50,766 nucleotides of DNA from positions 1 through 50,766 of the forward strand of contig JAIYBU010000192.1 in the NCBI GenBank assembly GCA_027488335.1. The letters are read 5' to 3'. This document shows, one piece after another, positions 16,713 to 26,119 of this stretch. Positions within the stretch are counted from its first letter, which is position 1. Each line of letters begins with the position of its first letter. The position numbers and the translations under genes are program-made. This DNA comes from Cytophagaceae bacterium (GTDB taxonomy: Bacteria; Bacteroidota; Bacteroidia; Cytophagales; Spirosomataceae). The notes beneath the pieces are model-generated. The model worked only from the letters and a program-made list of their open reading frames with translations. It was not told the DNA's origin and did no database searches.

Positions 16713-16735
16713 TTAAATTAACCAATACAAAGTAA

Positions 16736-19700
16736 ATGAAAAAAAAGCTACTTGTACAGTTTTTATTGGCTATTTTACTAATTCCATCAGTAATTATAGC
16801 TCAGAATGCAGATGTCACGATTAACTCCACGCTTTCAGGGAGGGTTTTAGATGAAAAAACAAACGAACCACTCATTGGTGCTTCAGTACAGATTAAGGGC
16901 ACTACACACGGAGTAATTACCGATGGTGAAGGGAAGTTTTACTTCAAAACAGGTCAAAAATTACCTTACACGCTGATTATCAATTACATTGGTTACGAAC
17001 TAAAAGAGGTTTTAGCAACTACAAGTTCAATCTCAATTTCGTTACAAACCAATGCCAAGCAGTTAAGCGAAATTGTGGTTGTGGGCTATGGCACACAAGA
17101 ACGCAAAAACTTGATTGGTTCTATCACTAAAGTAAATCCGCTCGAAGTAAACGCTATTCCTGTGGGTAGTATTGATGCACAATTGCAGGGAAAAGTTTCG
17201 GGGGTACAAATTTCTTCTCCAACGGGAGTTCCAGGTGAAACCGTAAACGTCAGAGTGCGTGGAGCAACCTCAATCAATGCCGATAACGACCCACTTTATG
17301 TAATTGATGGTGTATTTATTAATAGCAATAGTCTTCAAACTATCGGAACTGGTGGCAAGGCAACTTCTCCGATTGCCGACCTAAATCCTTCTGATATCCA
17401 AAGTATTGAGGTATTGAAAGATGCCGAAGCAACGGCCCTCTACGGTTCTCGTGGAGCAAACGGTGTTATTTTGATTACTACCAAGAGAGGAAATTTCGAG
17501 CAAGCCCCCAAAGTAAACTTCAATGTAAGCTATGGCCAAGCAAAAGCTATCAAACTGTGGGAATTAACCACTGGCCCCGAACACGCTCAACTCGTCAATG
17601 AATGGTGGATAAACACAGGAAAAGATACGCCTTCTTTGAATAGAACTTTTGCCAACCGTCCTTTCAGACCCGTATCAGAAGGTGGTCGTGGACTACCAGA
17701 AGAGCAAAAAACATACGACCGACTAAGCGAAGCATTTCGCACGGCAACACTTCAAAACTACGATATTTCGTTGGTTGGTGGCACAAAAACGACCAAATAC
17801 TACATCGGTGGGGGCTTCAATTCTCAAGAAGCAATTTTGAAACCGATAACATTTGATAGAGCGAGTTTCAAAGTAAACCTCGACCAAAAAATCAATGATA
17901 AAGTTCAAATTGGTGTAAGTAACTCATTTAGTCGTACGTATCGAAATCAGGCTCGTGCGGGTGATGGCCCTCAAGGGGGGCTTTTACAAGCCGCTTTGCA
18001 TACACCAACGTATCTTTCACCTACCGAAAACGGAGTTTTGGTTGGCCGAGCTGGTTTTGATAACTTAACCCTTTTACTTGATAATTACGATGTGAACTCA
18101 ACGAGTTTGCGATATATTGGTAATTTATATGCCGAAGCAGAATTATTACCCAACCTAAAACTACGCTCAAGTTGGGGTGCCGATTATAATAACTACAACG
18201 AATCTGAATACTGGAATACATTCTTGCTTTTGGGTGCTCAAGGTGGTTTGGCCACTTCTTCAATTAGCCAATTTACTTCTTTGTTGAATGAGCAAACATT
18301 GACTTATCGTCAGAAAATTGGCAAAAAACATTCTTTGGGAGTTGTTGTAGGAAATACGCTTCAAAGCGATGTTTTGACAAGAACTTATGCCGAAGGTCGT
18401 GGATTTGCAAATAATTCATTCAAAATCATCTCGTCCGCTGCCACAACAACCAGTACACAAAGTTGGAGCAAAAGTAATCTTGCTTCATTTTTTGCCAAAG
18501 CTGATTATGGTTTTGATGGAAAATATTTAGTCAACTTCAGTATAAGAGCCGATGGTTCATCAAGATTCGGTTCTGAACGCAAGTGGGGGTATTTCCCAGC
18601 AGTAGGAGCAGCTTGGCGATTAAAACAAGAAAGTTTCTTGAAAGATGTTGGGTTAATTTCTGACCTAAAATTAAGAGCCAGTTATGGCATTGTTGGAAAT
18701 CAGAACGGTATCGGAAACTTCGCAGCCCAAGGACTTTGGACTGGTGGAGCTCCGTATCAGGGAAGCCCAGGTATTGCACCACAACAATTATCTAACCCAG
18801 ATTTGAAATGGGAACGCACCAATCAGTTCAATGTAGGTTTAGATGCTTCATTATTCAATAGCAAAGTTTCTTTTGAGATTAACTATTATACAAAATATAC
18901 TCGTGATGGGCTCTTGCAGTTGGCATTGCCAAGCACCACTGGTTTTGCCAATTATTGGAGCAATGCCGCCGAAATCAGTAATAAAGGTTTTGAACTGAAT
19001 ATCAATACCATCAACTATGAAAGAGCAGGTTTAAAATGGACAACCAGTTTCAATGTGGCACAAAATATCAATAAAATCGAAAAACTTGAAAATCCGCTTC
19101 GTTACGGAAGCCGTGATTTGATTTTGCAACAACAAGGCACTCCACTCTATTCGTTTTGGGTCTATAAACAACTTTCGGTCAATCCTGAAACTGGAAACGT
19201 TGTGTATGAAGATGTAAACAAAGATGGACAAATTACGGTAGCTGACCGCCAAATTGTGGGCAGTATTTGGCCAAAATTCTTCGGTGGATTGACTAATAAT
19301 GTGAGTTATAAAGGCTTTGAACTTTCAGCATTTTTGGCATTCCAATACGGTAACAAGATTTATAACCATAATAAATTTTTTGGCGAAGGTGGTGGTGCAA
19401 GAGATGCCGCTCGTGTGATTTTTGCGAGCAATAATGCCAGATGGCAAAAACCTGGCGATATTACGGACGTGCCAAGACCAGACGGTGTAAACGTAAACAA
19501 CTACCGTGACGGCGGCAGCCGATGGTTGGAAGATGGCTCATTCTTACGTCTTCGTAGTTTGAATTTGGCTTATAACTTCCCGAAAGCAATCGCCAACAAA
19601 TTGAAAGCTGATGCTTTGAAAGTGTACGTAAATGGTACGAATCTCTTCTTATTGACAAAATACACTGGCCTTGACCCTGAGTCGAGTGCGAGTAGCGACC

Positions 19701-19777
19701 AAAACGCACAAGGTATTGACTTAGGAACGCCTCCACAGCCACGTAGTTTTCAAGCTGGTTTAAGTTTGACATTCTAA
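16736..19777 (+). CDS. SusC/RagA-family TonB-linked outer-membrane protein
   Basis: 1013 residues. Signal peptide to about residue 22 (IIAQ), carboxypeptidase-regulatory-like domain (about 30-105, [20 protein letters not shown]), TonB box-like region [10 protein letters not shown] near residue 112, then the plug with SusC signatures ([53 protein letters not shown]-type), and a barrel ending FQAGLSLTF. SusC proteins form the pore of a lidded importer with the SusD lipoprotein, whose gene follows after 40 bases. Substrates are usually glycans or oligopeptides; here the gene carries the 17-bp operator and the leader shared with the 8137 receptor, so a sulfur-containing nutrient is my inference. 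Confidence 0.93.
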   Translation: [1013 protein letters not shown]

Positions 19778-19817
19778 TTCAAGGTCAATTTTTTGAAAAA
19801 ATTAAATCAATAGAATA

Positions 19818-21155
19818 ATGAGAGCATTAAAGTATATATTATCCATAGGTTTACTTACATCAACAGTTTCGTGCAATAAATTTTTAGATGTACAGCCTTT
19901 AGAATCAATTTCTGATACGCAAACAATTTTCGATAAAACTTCGGCCGAAACTGCTCTTCGAGGGGTTTATTCGGCATTGAGCAATGGTAGTTATTACGGA
20001 ACTACCTTTCAATCAATCGGTTATCTGACTGGCGATAATATTCAATGGACTGGCTCGCAATCGCAAGTGCAGGAATTTATCAATAAAAAAGTCAACGCCG
20101 ATAATTCGACGATTGGAGGTGCATGGACGGCTATCTATCGTACCATCAATCGTGCAAATAATGTCATTGCCAAAGTTCCAACGGTAACAGACCCACTTTT
20201 GACCGATGTCCTAAAAAATCAATTAGTGGGTGAAGCCTATTTTATCAGAGCATTGGCTTATTTCGATTTGGCTCGTACTTGGGGTGGCGTGCCTTTAATT
20301 ACGAAACCCACTTCAAACCCAACCGAAAACAGAGGGGTAAGCAGAAGCTCACAAGCCGAAACGTATGCGTTGGTTTTGAAAGACCTCGAAACTGCCGAGC
20401 CATTACTCCCAGCTACAACTGACCGTTACCGAGCTACTCGTAAAACGGTTTGGGCATTGCGTTCTCGCTTGCATTTATACTTAAAAGAGTGGGAAAAAGC
20501 AGAAGAATATGCTTCAAAATTGATAACAGATACCAATTACAGACTTGTAAAACCATATAATGCTTTCTTTGCGAATGATGTCAGAGGCACACAAGAATCG
20601 GTTTTTGAGATTTTCTACAGTGCCAACGAGACCAATACTCATCGTGGACAATGGCAACCACAGACGAATGGTGGAACTCGCCAGTGGGCTCCGAATGATG
20701 CAATTGTTGCCTTATTGAACGACCCAAAAGTAGGTGGTGGACGCAGTACGCTTATTGCAAAAGATAATCAGAATCGTTGGTACGGAAATTTATATTACCG
20801 CACGCCAGCAACTGACCCAACTTTTGTATTTCGTATCGCTGAAATCTACTTAATTCGTGCTGAGGCCCGTGCCAATCTTGATAAACTAACCGATGGTCTT
20901 GATGATTTGAATGCTATTCGTGACCGTGCTGGTATTGCAGTAGCAACCGCCACAACGAAAGATGCACTTCTATTAGCTATCGAAAACGAACGACGTGTAG
21001 AATTTGCCTTAGAGCCACACCGCTGGTTCGATGTAGTGCGTACGGGTCGTGCGACACAGGTTTTCAATGTAACCGATGCTAACCGTCTATTGTTACCGCT
21101 TCCTATTACTGAATTATTGATTGATAAAGCGTTGGTGCAAAACCCAGGGTACTAA
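19818..21155 (+). CDS. SusD/RagB-family nutrient-binding lipoprotein
   Basis: 445 residues with lipoprotein signal (STVSCNKFLDVQP, lipidated Cys near residue 19). SusD fold hallmarks: an N-terminal TPR-like helical part (ETALRGVYSALS; RAIAYFDLARTWG-type RALAYFDLARTWGGVPLI near 140-160), EAYFIRALAYFDLARTWG and the C-terminal RIAEIYLIRAEARA, LDDLNAIRDRAGI, ENERRVEFALEPHRWFDVVRTG. It sits on the outer face and closes over the SusC pore. Pair with 16736. An inverted repeat follows, before the DoxX-like operon. Confidence 0.93.
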   Translation: MRALKYILSIGLLTSTVSCNKFLDVQPLESISDTQTIFDKTSAETALRGVYSALSNGSYYGTTFQSIGYLTGDNIQWTGSQSQVQEFINKKVNADNSTIGGAWTAIYRTINRANNVIAKVPTVTDPLLTDVLKNQLVGEAYFIRALAYFDLARTWGGVPLITKPTSNPTENRGVSRSSQAETYALVLKDLETAEPLLPATTDRYRATRKTVWALRSRLHLYLKEWEKAEEYASKLITDTNYRLVKPYNAFFANDVRGTQESVFEIFYSANETNTHRGQWQPQTNGGTRQWAPNDAIVALLNDPKVGGGRSTLIAKDNQNRWYGNLYYRTPATDPTFVFRIAEIYLIRAEARANLDKLTDGLDDLNAIRDRAGIAVATATTKDALLLAIENERRVEFALEPHRWFDVVRTGRATQVFNVTDANRLLLPLPITELLIDKALVQNPGY

Positions 21156-21164
21156 AAATATATG

Positions 21165-21198
21165 TCAGTCCTATGAGGAGCTTGCTTCATAGGACTGA
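21165..21198 (+). terminator. Hairpin after susD
   Basis: TCAGTCCTATGA (21165-21176) pairs perfectly with TCATAGGACTGA (21187-21198), 10-nt loop. It is followed by TAAAAAAA rather than a T-run, so it may be a partial terminator or an mRNA-stabilising stem that lets lower transcription continue into the next operon. Confidence 0.6.
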
Positions 21199-21243
21199 TA
21201 AAAAAAATTAGGAGTTACAAACACTTACCTAAATACCTCTACT

Positions 21244-22587
21244 ATGTCAAAATCTATTGAATTTAACTCGCAAAGCGAATGGAGTAATATAGAAAAAACT
21301 GTTTTTAAGTTTTTCGGTATTTATTTCTTTTTGCAGGTGTTACCCTTAGATGTAAGGTTTTTTAAACACCTTTTTTCAATCAATTGGTTGCAGATTCAGT
21401 ATCGAGATATTTTTTATTTATCGAGATACTCTCCAACTTTCACGGGTGATGATAGCTTTTTTAATTGGCTAATTATCATCCTAATGGCTGCTATCGGAAC
21501 ATTTATTTGGGATAAAATTTACACCAAAGAACCTAATTACGACCAATTCTATTATTGGCTTCGAGTATTGGTTCGTTATCGTTTAGCGATTGGCGTTATT
21601 GCTTACGGGTTTTTGAAATTCTTCCCAATTCAAGCCCCTTTTCCTTCATTAAGTAATCTTAATACCAATTATGGAGATTTCACGGCTTGGAAATTATTTT
21701 CTGTCGGCTTGGGTGTTGTGCCAAGTTACCAATCGTTTTTGGGTTTGGTAGAAATTGTGGCGGGTTTACTTTTATTGAATCGTAAAACGGCAACGATTGC
21801 CACGCTAATCATTCTTCCTTTTACTGGAAACGTAGCCATTTCAAATATCGCCTACGAAGGCGGCGAATATGTTTATGCCTTCTACCTCGTTGCTTTGGCT
21901 CTCTATCTTTTCGCTTTTGATGCTATCCGATTATTTAATTTACTTTCTCTCGAAAAACCAACTGCACCTAACCGTTTTCAACCAATTTTTGCTGGAAAAT
22001 GGAAGCAGTATCGCATTGCTCTAAAAACAGTTTTCATCTTATTTTTTGTGGTTTTTTATGGCTTCAAGACTTATGCGGGCTATAAAAACAAAGGTTATCA
22101 TTTTCCAAAAGCAAAAGGCATCGAAAACATCAGTGGGTTATATAACGTAAGTGAGTTTCGCTGGAATAATCAGACGATTCCTTATTCAAAAACCGACCCA
22201 ATTCGATGGCAAAATGTGGTTTTTGAAAAATGGAATACATTGAGTATCAAATCAAATAAGCCCGTAATTATTGAGCATTTACCGAGCGAAGAACTCTATA
22301 AAGCAGACTCCAATCGTATCTATGAATTTGCAGGTTCACAAGGCCGCCACTATTATAGTTATGATTTTGATTCTACAAAATCGGCACTTTTGCTGAATAA
22401 TCGCAACAAACACCATGCTTCTGATAAGCTGTCGCTTTCGTTTAAACGCTTGAATGACTCGACGATTGTCTTGTCGGGCTTGAGTGCTGGTAAGGATTCG
22501 GTTTATGCGGTTTTGAATAAAATCAATAAAAAATACTTGACCATTGAGGCGAAAAAATCAGGTCGTAGAAATGCGTTGAAATTATAA
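21244..22587 (+). CDS. DoxX-like membrane protein, paralogue 1
   Basis: 447 residues. An N-terminal soluble segment is followed by about seven membrane helices up to residue 275. A conserved YWLRVLVRYRLAIGVIAYGFLKFFPIQ block resembles the DoxX/DoxD membrane fold, and a C-terminal soluble domain of about 150 residues follows. DoxX/DoxD relatives include the membrane subunit of thiosulfate:quinone oxidoreductase, but the resemblance is at fold level and I would not claim that activity. First gene of a six- to seven-gene operon with very short gaps. Closely related to the next gene in both membrane and C-terminal domain (PYSKTDPIRWQNVVFEKWNTL versus PYSPLDTTRWQQATFEKWTTL). Confidence 0.6.
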   Translation: MSKSIEFNSQSEWSNIEKTVFKFFGIYFFLQVLPLDVRFFKHLFSINWLQIQYRDIFYLSRYSPTFTGDDSFFNWLIIILMAAIGTFIWDKIYTKEPNYDQFYYWLRVLVRYRLAIGVIAYGFLKFFPIQAPFPSLSNLNTNYGDFTAWKLFSVGLGVVPSYQSFLGLVEIVAGLLLLNRKTATIATLIILPFTGNVAISNIAYEGGEYVYAFYLVALALYLFAFDAIRLFNLLSLEKPTAPNRFQPIFAGKWKQYRIALKTVFILFFVVFYGFKTYAGYKNKGYHFPKAKGIENISGLYNVSEFRWNNQTIPYSKTDPIRWQNVVFEKWNTLSIKSNKPVIIEHLPSEELYKADSNRIYEFAGSQGRHYYSYDFDSTKSALLLNNRNKHHASDKLSLSFKRLNDSTIVLSGLSAGKDSVYAVLNKINKKYLTIEAKKSGRRNALKL

Positions 22588-22614
22588 TTCTAACCAATTC
22601 AAAACTCTAAAATT

Positions 22615-24273
22615 ATGTCTGATTCAAAATTAAATATAGTTAGTGAAGATTTGGGTATAGAATTACCTGAAAACGCTTCTCACACCAAAACACCTGCCGA
22701 AGCAAAAACTTGGAAAGAATGGCACAAAATAGCCTTTCGCATTGCTTTTGTATTCTTTATTGCCATGACTTTGCCCAATAATCTGGATTGGTATAAAGAT
22801 ATTTTTACTTTCGATTGGCTGCATTTACATTACCGTGATGTCTATGACATTGCTCGTTTTGGTTCTGGCTTAAACTTCTTTGGCAATAAAATCTTTGGCT
22901 CAACGCTGCAAGGGTATGCTGTTTGGGTAATCACACTGATTTTTGCTATCGTTATTGGTCTTATTTGGACAGCTATTGCCAAATTTAGAAAAAAAGAACG
23001 TACCGAGTATAATTTACTTTACTACTGGCTAAATGTAGTAGTTCGTTACCGTGCAGGTATCGGTATCATTGGTTTTGGTTTCACGAAATTAACACCAACG
23101 CAATTGCCTTATCCATCTTGGGGAGTTCTAAACACCGATTTTGGTGATTTGACTCTACAAAAAATCTATTGGTTATCCATCGGAATTGTGCCGTGGTACG
23201 AAGTCTTTACGGGTATCGTTGAAGTAGCGGCTGGTGCATTGTTATTTTTCAGAGCGACAACTTTCTGGGGAGCAGTTTTGCTTTTCGGAGCATTGGCCGA
23301 TATTGTGTATGTAAACTTTGCCTACGATGGTGGCGTACACGTGTATAGTTCGTATTTTGTGTTGTTTTCAGCCTTTTTGCTGGTGGTTTATATTCCAAGA
23401 GTTTATAATTTATTGATTCTTGAAAAATACACCGTGCCGTTTGTTTTCTATCCGACCTTTGATAAAGCATGGGAAAGAATCACTCGTATTACGCTCAAAA
23501 CTGCCACAATTATCTTGTTTTTGCCTGTGTTTACTTACTTGGCAATCGTCAACTTCTTGTATGACCCTTACAAACAACCTGCTTTAAAAGGAATCAAAGA
23601 ATTGCGTGGAAACTACAACGTGACCGAATTCAAAATCAATAATCAGGTGATTCCGTATTCGCCATTAGATACTACCAGATGGCAACAAGCTACGTTTGAA
23701 AAATGGACAACCTTGACTTTCAAAACCAATAAACCAGTCGAATTAGATTTATCGAATGGGGGAGGAGCTCCGATGCGAGACATCAACCGAACGTTTGAGT
23801 TGACAGGCGTAGCGGGTGGCCAAAGAGTGTTTTATTATGAAGCCGATACGGTACATAATGTATTGTATTTGCAAGATAAAAACCGTGGAAATCGTCAAGA
23901 AGGACGTGAGTTTCAAGGAAACAGAGCTGATTTTGGTGGCGATAATAGCACAAATGCGAAAGCCAAGAAAAAGGGTGAAAAACCAAAAGCAGATAATTGG
24001 ATTCCAAAAGAAGCATTGGCAATTATTGGCCAAGAAGACCCTAAAATTGACCCAATTGCTCGTTCGGCTCGTCGAACCAAAGGGATTGAGGCCGAAAGTC
24101 GCCCAACAAAACGCAATCGAATGATTTTAAAATATACGGTTTTGAATGGTGGTGGAAGAGTAATTCTATCGGGTATCAACGAAAAGAAAGATTCTATTCA
24201 CGTAGTACTTGACCGTTACAATAAAAAATATGCTTTAACGAGAAGCACACTCGAAGCGGGTAAATATGATTAA
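22615..24273 (+). CDS. DoxX-like membrane protein, paralogue 2 with charged insert
   Basis: 552 residues with the same layout as 21244: membrane part with YYWLNVVVRYRAGIGIIGFGF and TPTQLPYPSWGVLNTDFGD, then a soluble C-terminal domain. It differs by a highly charged insert of about 100 residues (about 410-510, rich in Lys, Arg, Asn; for example AKAKKKGEKPKADNW). It starts 27 bases after paralogue 1 and ends 5 bases before the cytochrome gene. Tandem duplication with divergence is likely, and the two may form a heterodimer. A role in passing electrons from the SoxCD-like pair to the quinone pool is a guess from context. Confidence 0.6.
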   Translation: MSDSKLNIVSEDLGIELPENASHTKTPAEAKTWKEWHKIAFRIAFVFFIAMTLPNNLDWYKDIFTFDWLHLHYRDVYDIARFGSGLNFFGNKIFGSTLQGYAVWVITLIFAIVIGLIWTAIAKFRKKERTEYNLLYYWLNVVVRYRAGIGIIGFGFTKLTPTQLPYPSWGVLNTDFGDLTLQKIYWLSIGIVPWYEVFTGIVEVAAGALLFFRATTFWGAVLLFGALADIVYVNFAYDGGVHVYSSYFVLFSAFLLVVYIPRVYNLLILEKYTVPFVFYPTFDKAWERITRITLKTATIILFLPVFTYLAIVNFLYDPYKQPALKGIKELRGNYNVTEFKINNQVIPYSPLDTTRWQQATFEKWTTLTFKTNKPVELDLSNGGGAPMRDINRTFELTGVAGGQRVFYYEADTVHNVLYLQDKNRGNRQEGREFQGNRADFGGDNSTNAKAKKKGEKPKADNWIPKEALAIIGQEDPKIDPIARSARRTKGIEAESRPTKRNRMILKYTVLNGGGRVILSGINEKKDSIHVVLDRYNKKYALTRSTLEAGKYD

Positions 24274-24278
24274 ATTTT

Positions 24279-24869
24279 ATGAGAAAAACTCAATATTTTA
24301 TCTTGTTTAGTTCGCTATCTTTTTTTGTGTCAGCAACTTTCATCGATACCAATCAAGTGAAAGTTGCTGATAGAGAGTCTTTTTTAGATACCATACCCAG
24401 CTCATTTGGTTATGGCAGAAAAGCCACCCAAGCCGAAATCGACCGACTTGATATTGACGTGCGACCAGATGGGAAAGGACTGCCTAAAGGCGAAGGAATT
24501 TCGGCAAAAGGAAAAGTTATTTTTGAGTCAAAATGCGTGGCCTGCCACGGTGTTGGCGGTATCGGTGGTCCAAACGGTTCTTTGGTCGCTAACAAAACAC
24601 CCACAGACAAGCGTAGAGAGAAAACAATCGGTAATTATTGGCCTTATGCCACAACGGTTTTTGACTACGTCCGCCGTGCCATGCCATTCAACGAACCTGG
24701 TTCTTTGAGCAACGAGGAGGTTTATCACTTAACAGCCTACTTATTGAACGCTAACGGAATTATCGACGAAAAAGCGGTAATTAATGCCCAGACATTACCC
24801 AAAGTGGAAATGCCCGCTAAAAATTTGTTTGTACCCGATGACCGCAAAGGAGGTGCAGAAATCAGATGA
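24279..24869 (+). CDS. soxD: SoxD-like c-type cytochrome
   Basis: 196 residues with a signal segment (about 5-20), then the SoxD N-terminal signature: FGYGRKATQAEIDRLDIDVR followed by PDGKGLP (about 43-69). One haem-binding CVACH (Cys86, Cys89, His90), then IGNYWPYATTVFDYVRRAMP near residue 115, whose Met is the likely distal ligand, and a VYHLTAYLLNANGI end. This block is characteristic of SoxD, the cytochrome partner of the SoxC molybdoenzyme in sulfur oxidation; many SoxD have a second haem domain, absent here. The stop overlaps the next gene's start (ATGA), so the two are translationally coupled. Confidence 0.8.
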   Translation: MRKTQYFILFSSLSFFVSATFIDTNQVKVADRESFLDTIPSSFGYGRKATQAEIDRLDIDVRPDGKGLPKGEGISAKGKVIFESKCVACHGVGGIGGPNGSLVANKTPTDKRREKTIGNYWPYATTVFDYVRRAMPFNEPGSLSNEEVYHLTAYLLNANGIIDEKAVINAQTLPKVEMPAKNLFVPDDRKGGAEIR

Positions 24870-26119
24870 AATTAGATAAAATCGTAGAAATTACGCAGCG
24901 TTACCCCGAAAAACTATCTCGTAGAAAACTACTCGGTGGTTTAGCAACGGCCGCCGTGGCGATTGTTCAAACCGCCAAAGGGCAGACGATTCAAAAAGCG
25001 GTTTCTGAAAATGCTATTTACGAAGACCCAACTAAAAAATTTGGTACACCTGCGGGCGAAATCGGTACTCGTTCGCCATATGTTAAATCAGTCAAAAAAC
25101 TTTCGGATATTTCGTCGAGGTCGCCTTTGCAAGATTTTTATGGTATTATTACACCTTCTGACCTTCATTTTGAACGGCATCACGCTGGCGTTCCTGCCAT
25201 TGACCCCAACAAACATGAGTTACTGATTCATGGTTTAGTCGAAAAACCTTTGGTTTTTACCGTAGCTGATTTAAAGCGTTTTCCATCAGTTTCACGCATT
25301 GCTTTTATTGAATGTTCGGGAAATTTTAGAGGTGGAAAAGATAACCTCACTCCTCAGGAAATCTGTGGTTTAACGAGCCAAAGTGAATGGACGGGCGTGA
25401 AACTTTCAACGCTTTTCAATGAAGTTGGCGTAAAACCAAATGCCTCATGGTTTTTAGCGGAAGGTGGAGATGCAGCCGTAATGACTCGTAGTATTCCTGT
25501 AAAAAAAGGTTGGGAAGATTCCATCATTGCTTACGCCCAAAATGGTGAGCCACTTCGACCTGAGCAGGGTTTCCCTGTCAGGTTATTTAATCCAGGTTGG
25601 GAGGGAAATACGAGTGTGAAATGGTTGAGAAGAATTGAACTTTCAGACGCTCCTTATTATACCCGTGAAGAAACTTCTAAATATACTGAACCTATTAAAG
25701 AGGGTAAGTATCGCATTTTTAGTTTTGATATGGATGCTCGTTCTATCATTACTTTTCCATCTTTTCCGCAGCAAGTCGAAAAGGGATGGATAGAAATTCG
25801 TGGTTTAGCGTGGTCGGGTCGTGGAAAAGTAGTAAAAGTAGAAGTGAGTACCGATGCGGGTAAAAATTGGCAAATTGCCCAACTAAACGACCCAATTCTT
25901 GACAAAGCACACGTTCAGTTTCGCTATTTGTGGCAATGGAAAGGCGAAGAAACAGAAATTTTGAGTAGAGTAACTGACGAAACGGGCTATACCCAACCAA
26001 CCCTCAAACAACTTTTTGAAGCACGTGGCAGCGATGGCGGTTATCACATGAATCCGATTACGGCTTGGCAAATTAAAAAAGATGGCAAGGTATTTTTCAA
26101 ACCAGAAACCTTTAAATGA
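24866..26119 (+). CDS. soxC: SoxC-like sulfite/sulfane dehydrogenase molybdoenzyme
   Basis: 417 residues. Twin-arginine signal SRRKLLGG (Arg19-Arg20) for folded export. The sulfite-oxidase fold follows: molybdopterin-binding domain with FIECSGNFRGG, whose Cys150 ligates molybdenum, GDAAVMTRSIPVKKGW and PEQGFPVRLFNPGWEGNTSVKWLRRIEL, then the Mo-co dimerisation domain (WIEIRGLAWSGRGKVVKVEV). Length and motifs match SoxC/sulfite dehydrogenases. With the SoxD-like cytochrome just upstream it should oxidise sulfite or protein-bound sulfane sulfur in the periplasm. The other Sox genes (soxXA, soxYZ, soxB) are not in the window, so free sulfite is the more plausible substrate. Overlaps the next gene by four bases. 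Confidence 0.85.
   Translation: MKLDKIVEITQRYPEKLSRRKLLGGLATAAVAIVQTAKGQTIQKAVSENAIYEDPTKKFGTPAGEIGTRSPYVKSVKKLSDISSRSPLQDFYGIITPSDLHFERHHAGVPAIDPNKHELLIHGLVEKPLVFTVADLKRFPSVSRIAFIECSGNFRGGKDNLTPQEICGLTSQSEWTGVKLSTLFNEVGVKPNASWFLAEGGDAAVMTRSIPVKKGWEDSIIAYAQNGEPLRPEQGFPVRLFNPGWEGNTSVKWLRRIELSDAPYYTREETSKYTEPIKEGKYRIFSFDMDARSIITFPSFPQQVEKGWIEIRGLAWSGRGKVVKVEVSTDAGKNWQIAQLNDPILDKAHVQFRYLWQWKGEETEILSRVTDETGYTQPTLKQLFEARGSDGGYHMNPITAWQIKKDGKVFFKPETFK

Noticed and set aside
16558-16716. Open frame through the susC leader whose middle (KSATLAGTRV) resembles the leader frame at 8003 (KTSLAATKLV)
   Set aside because: There is no ATG before the similar part, and paired changes in the stems explain the similarity better as RNA structure.
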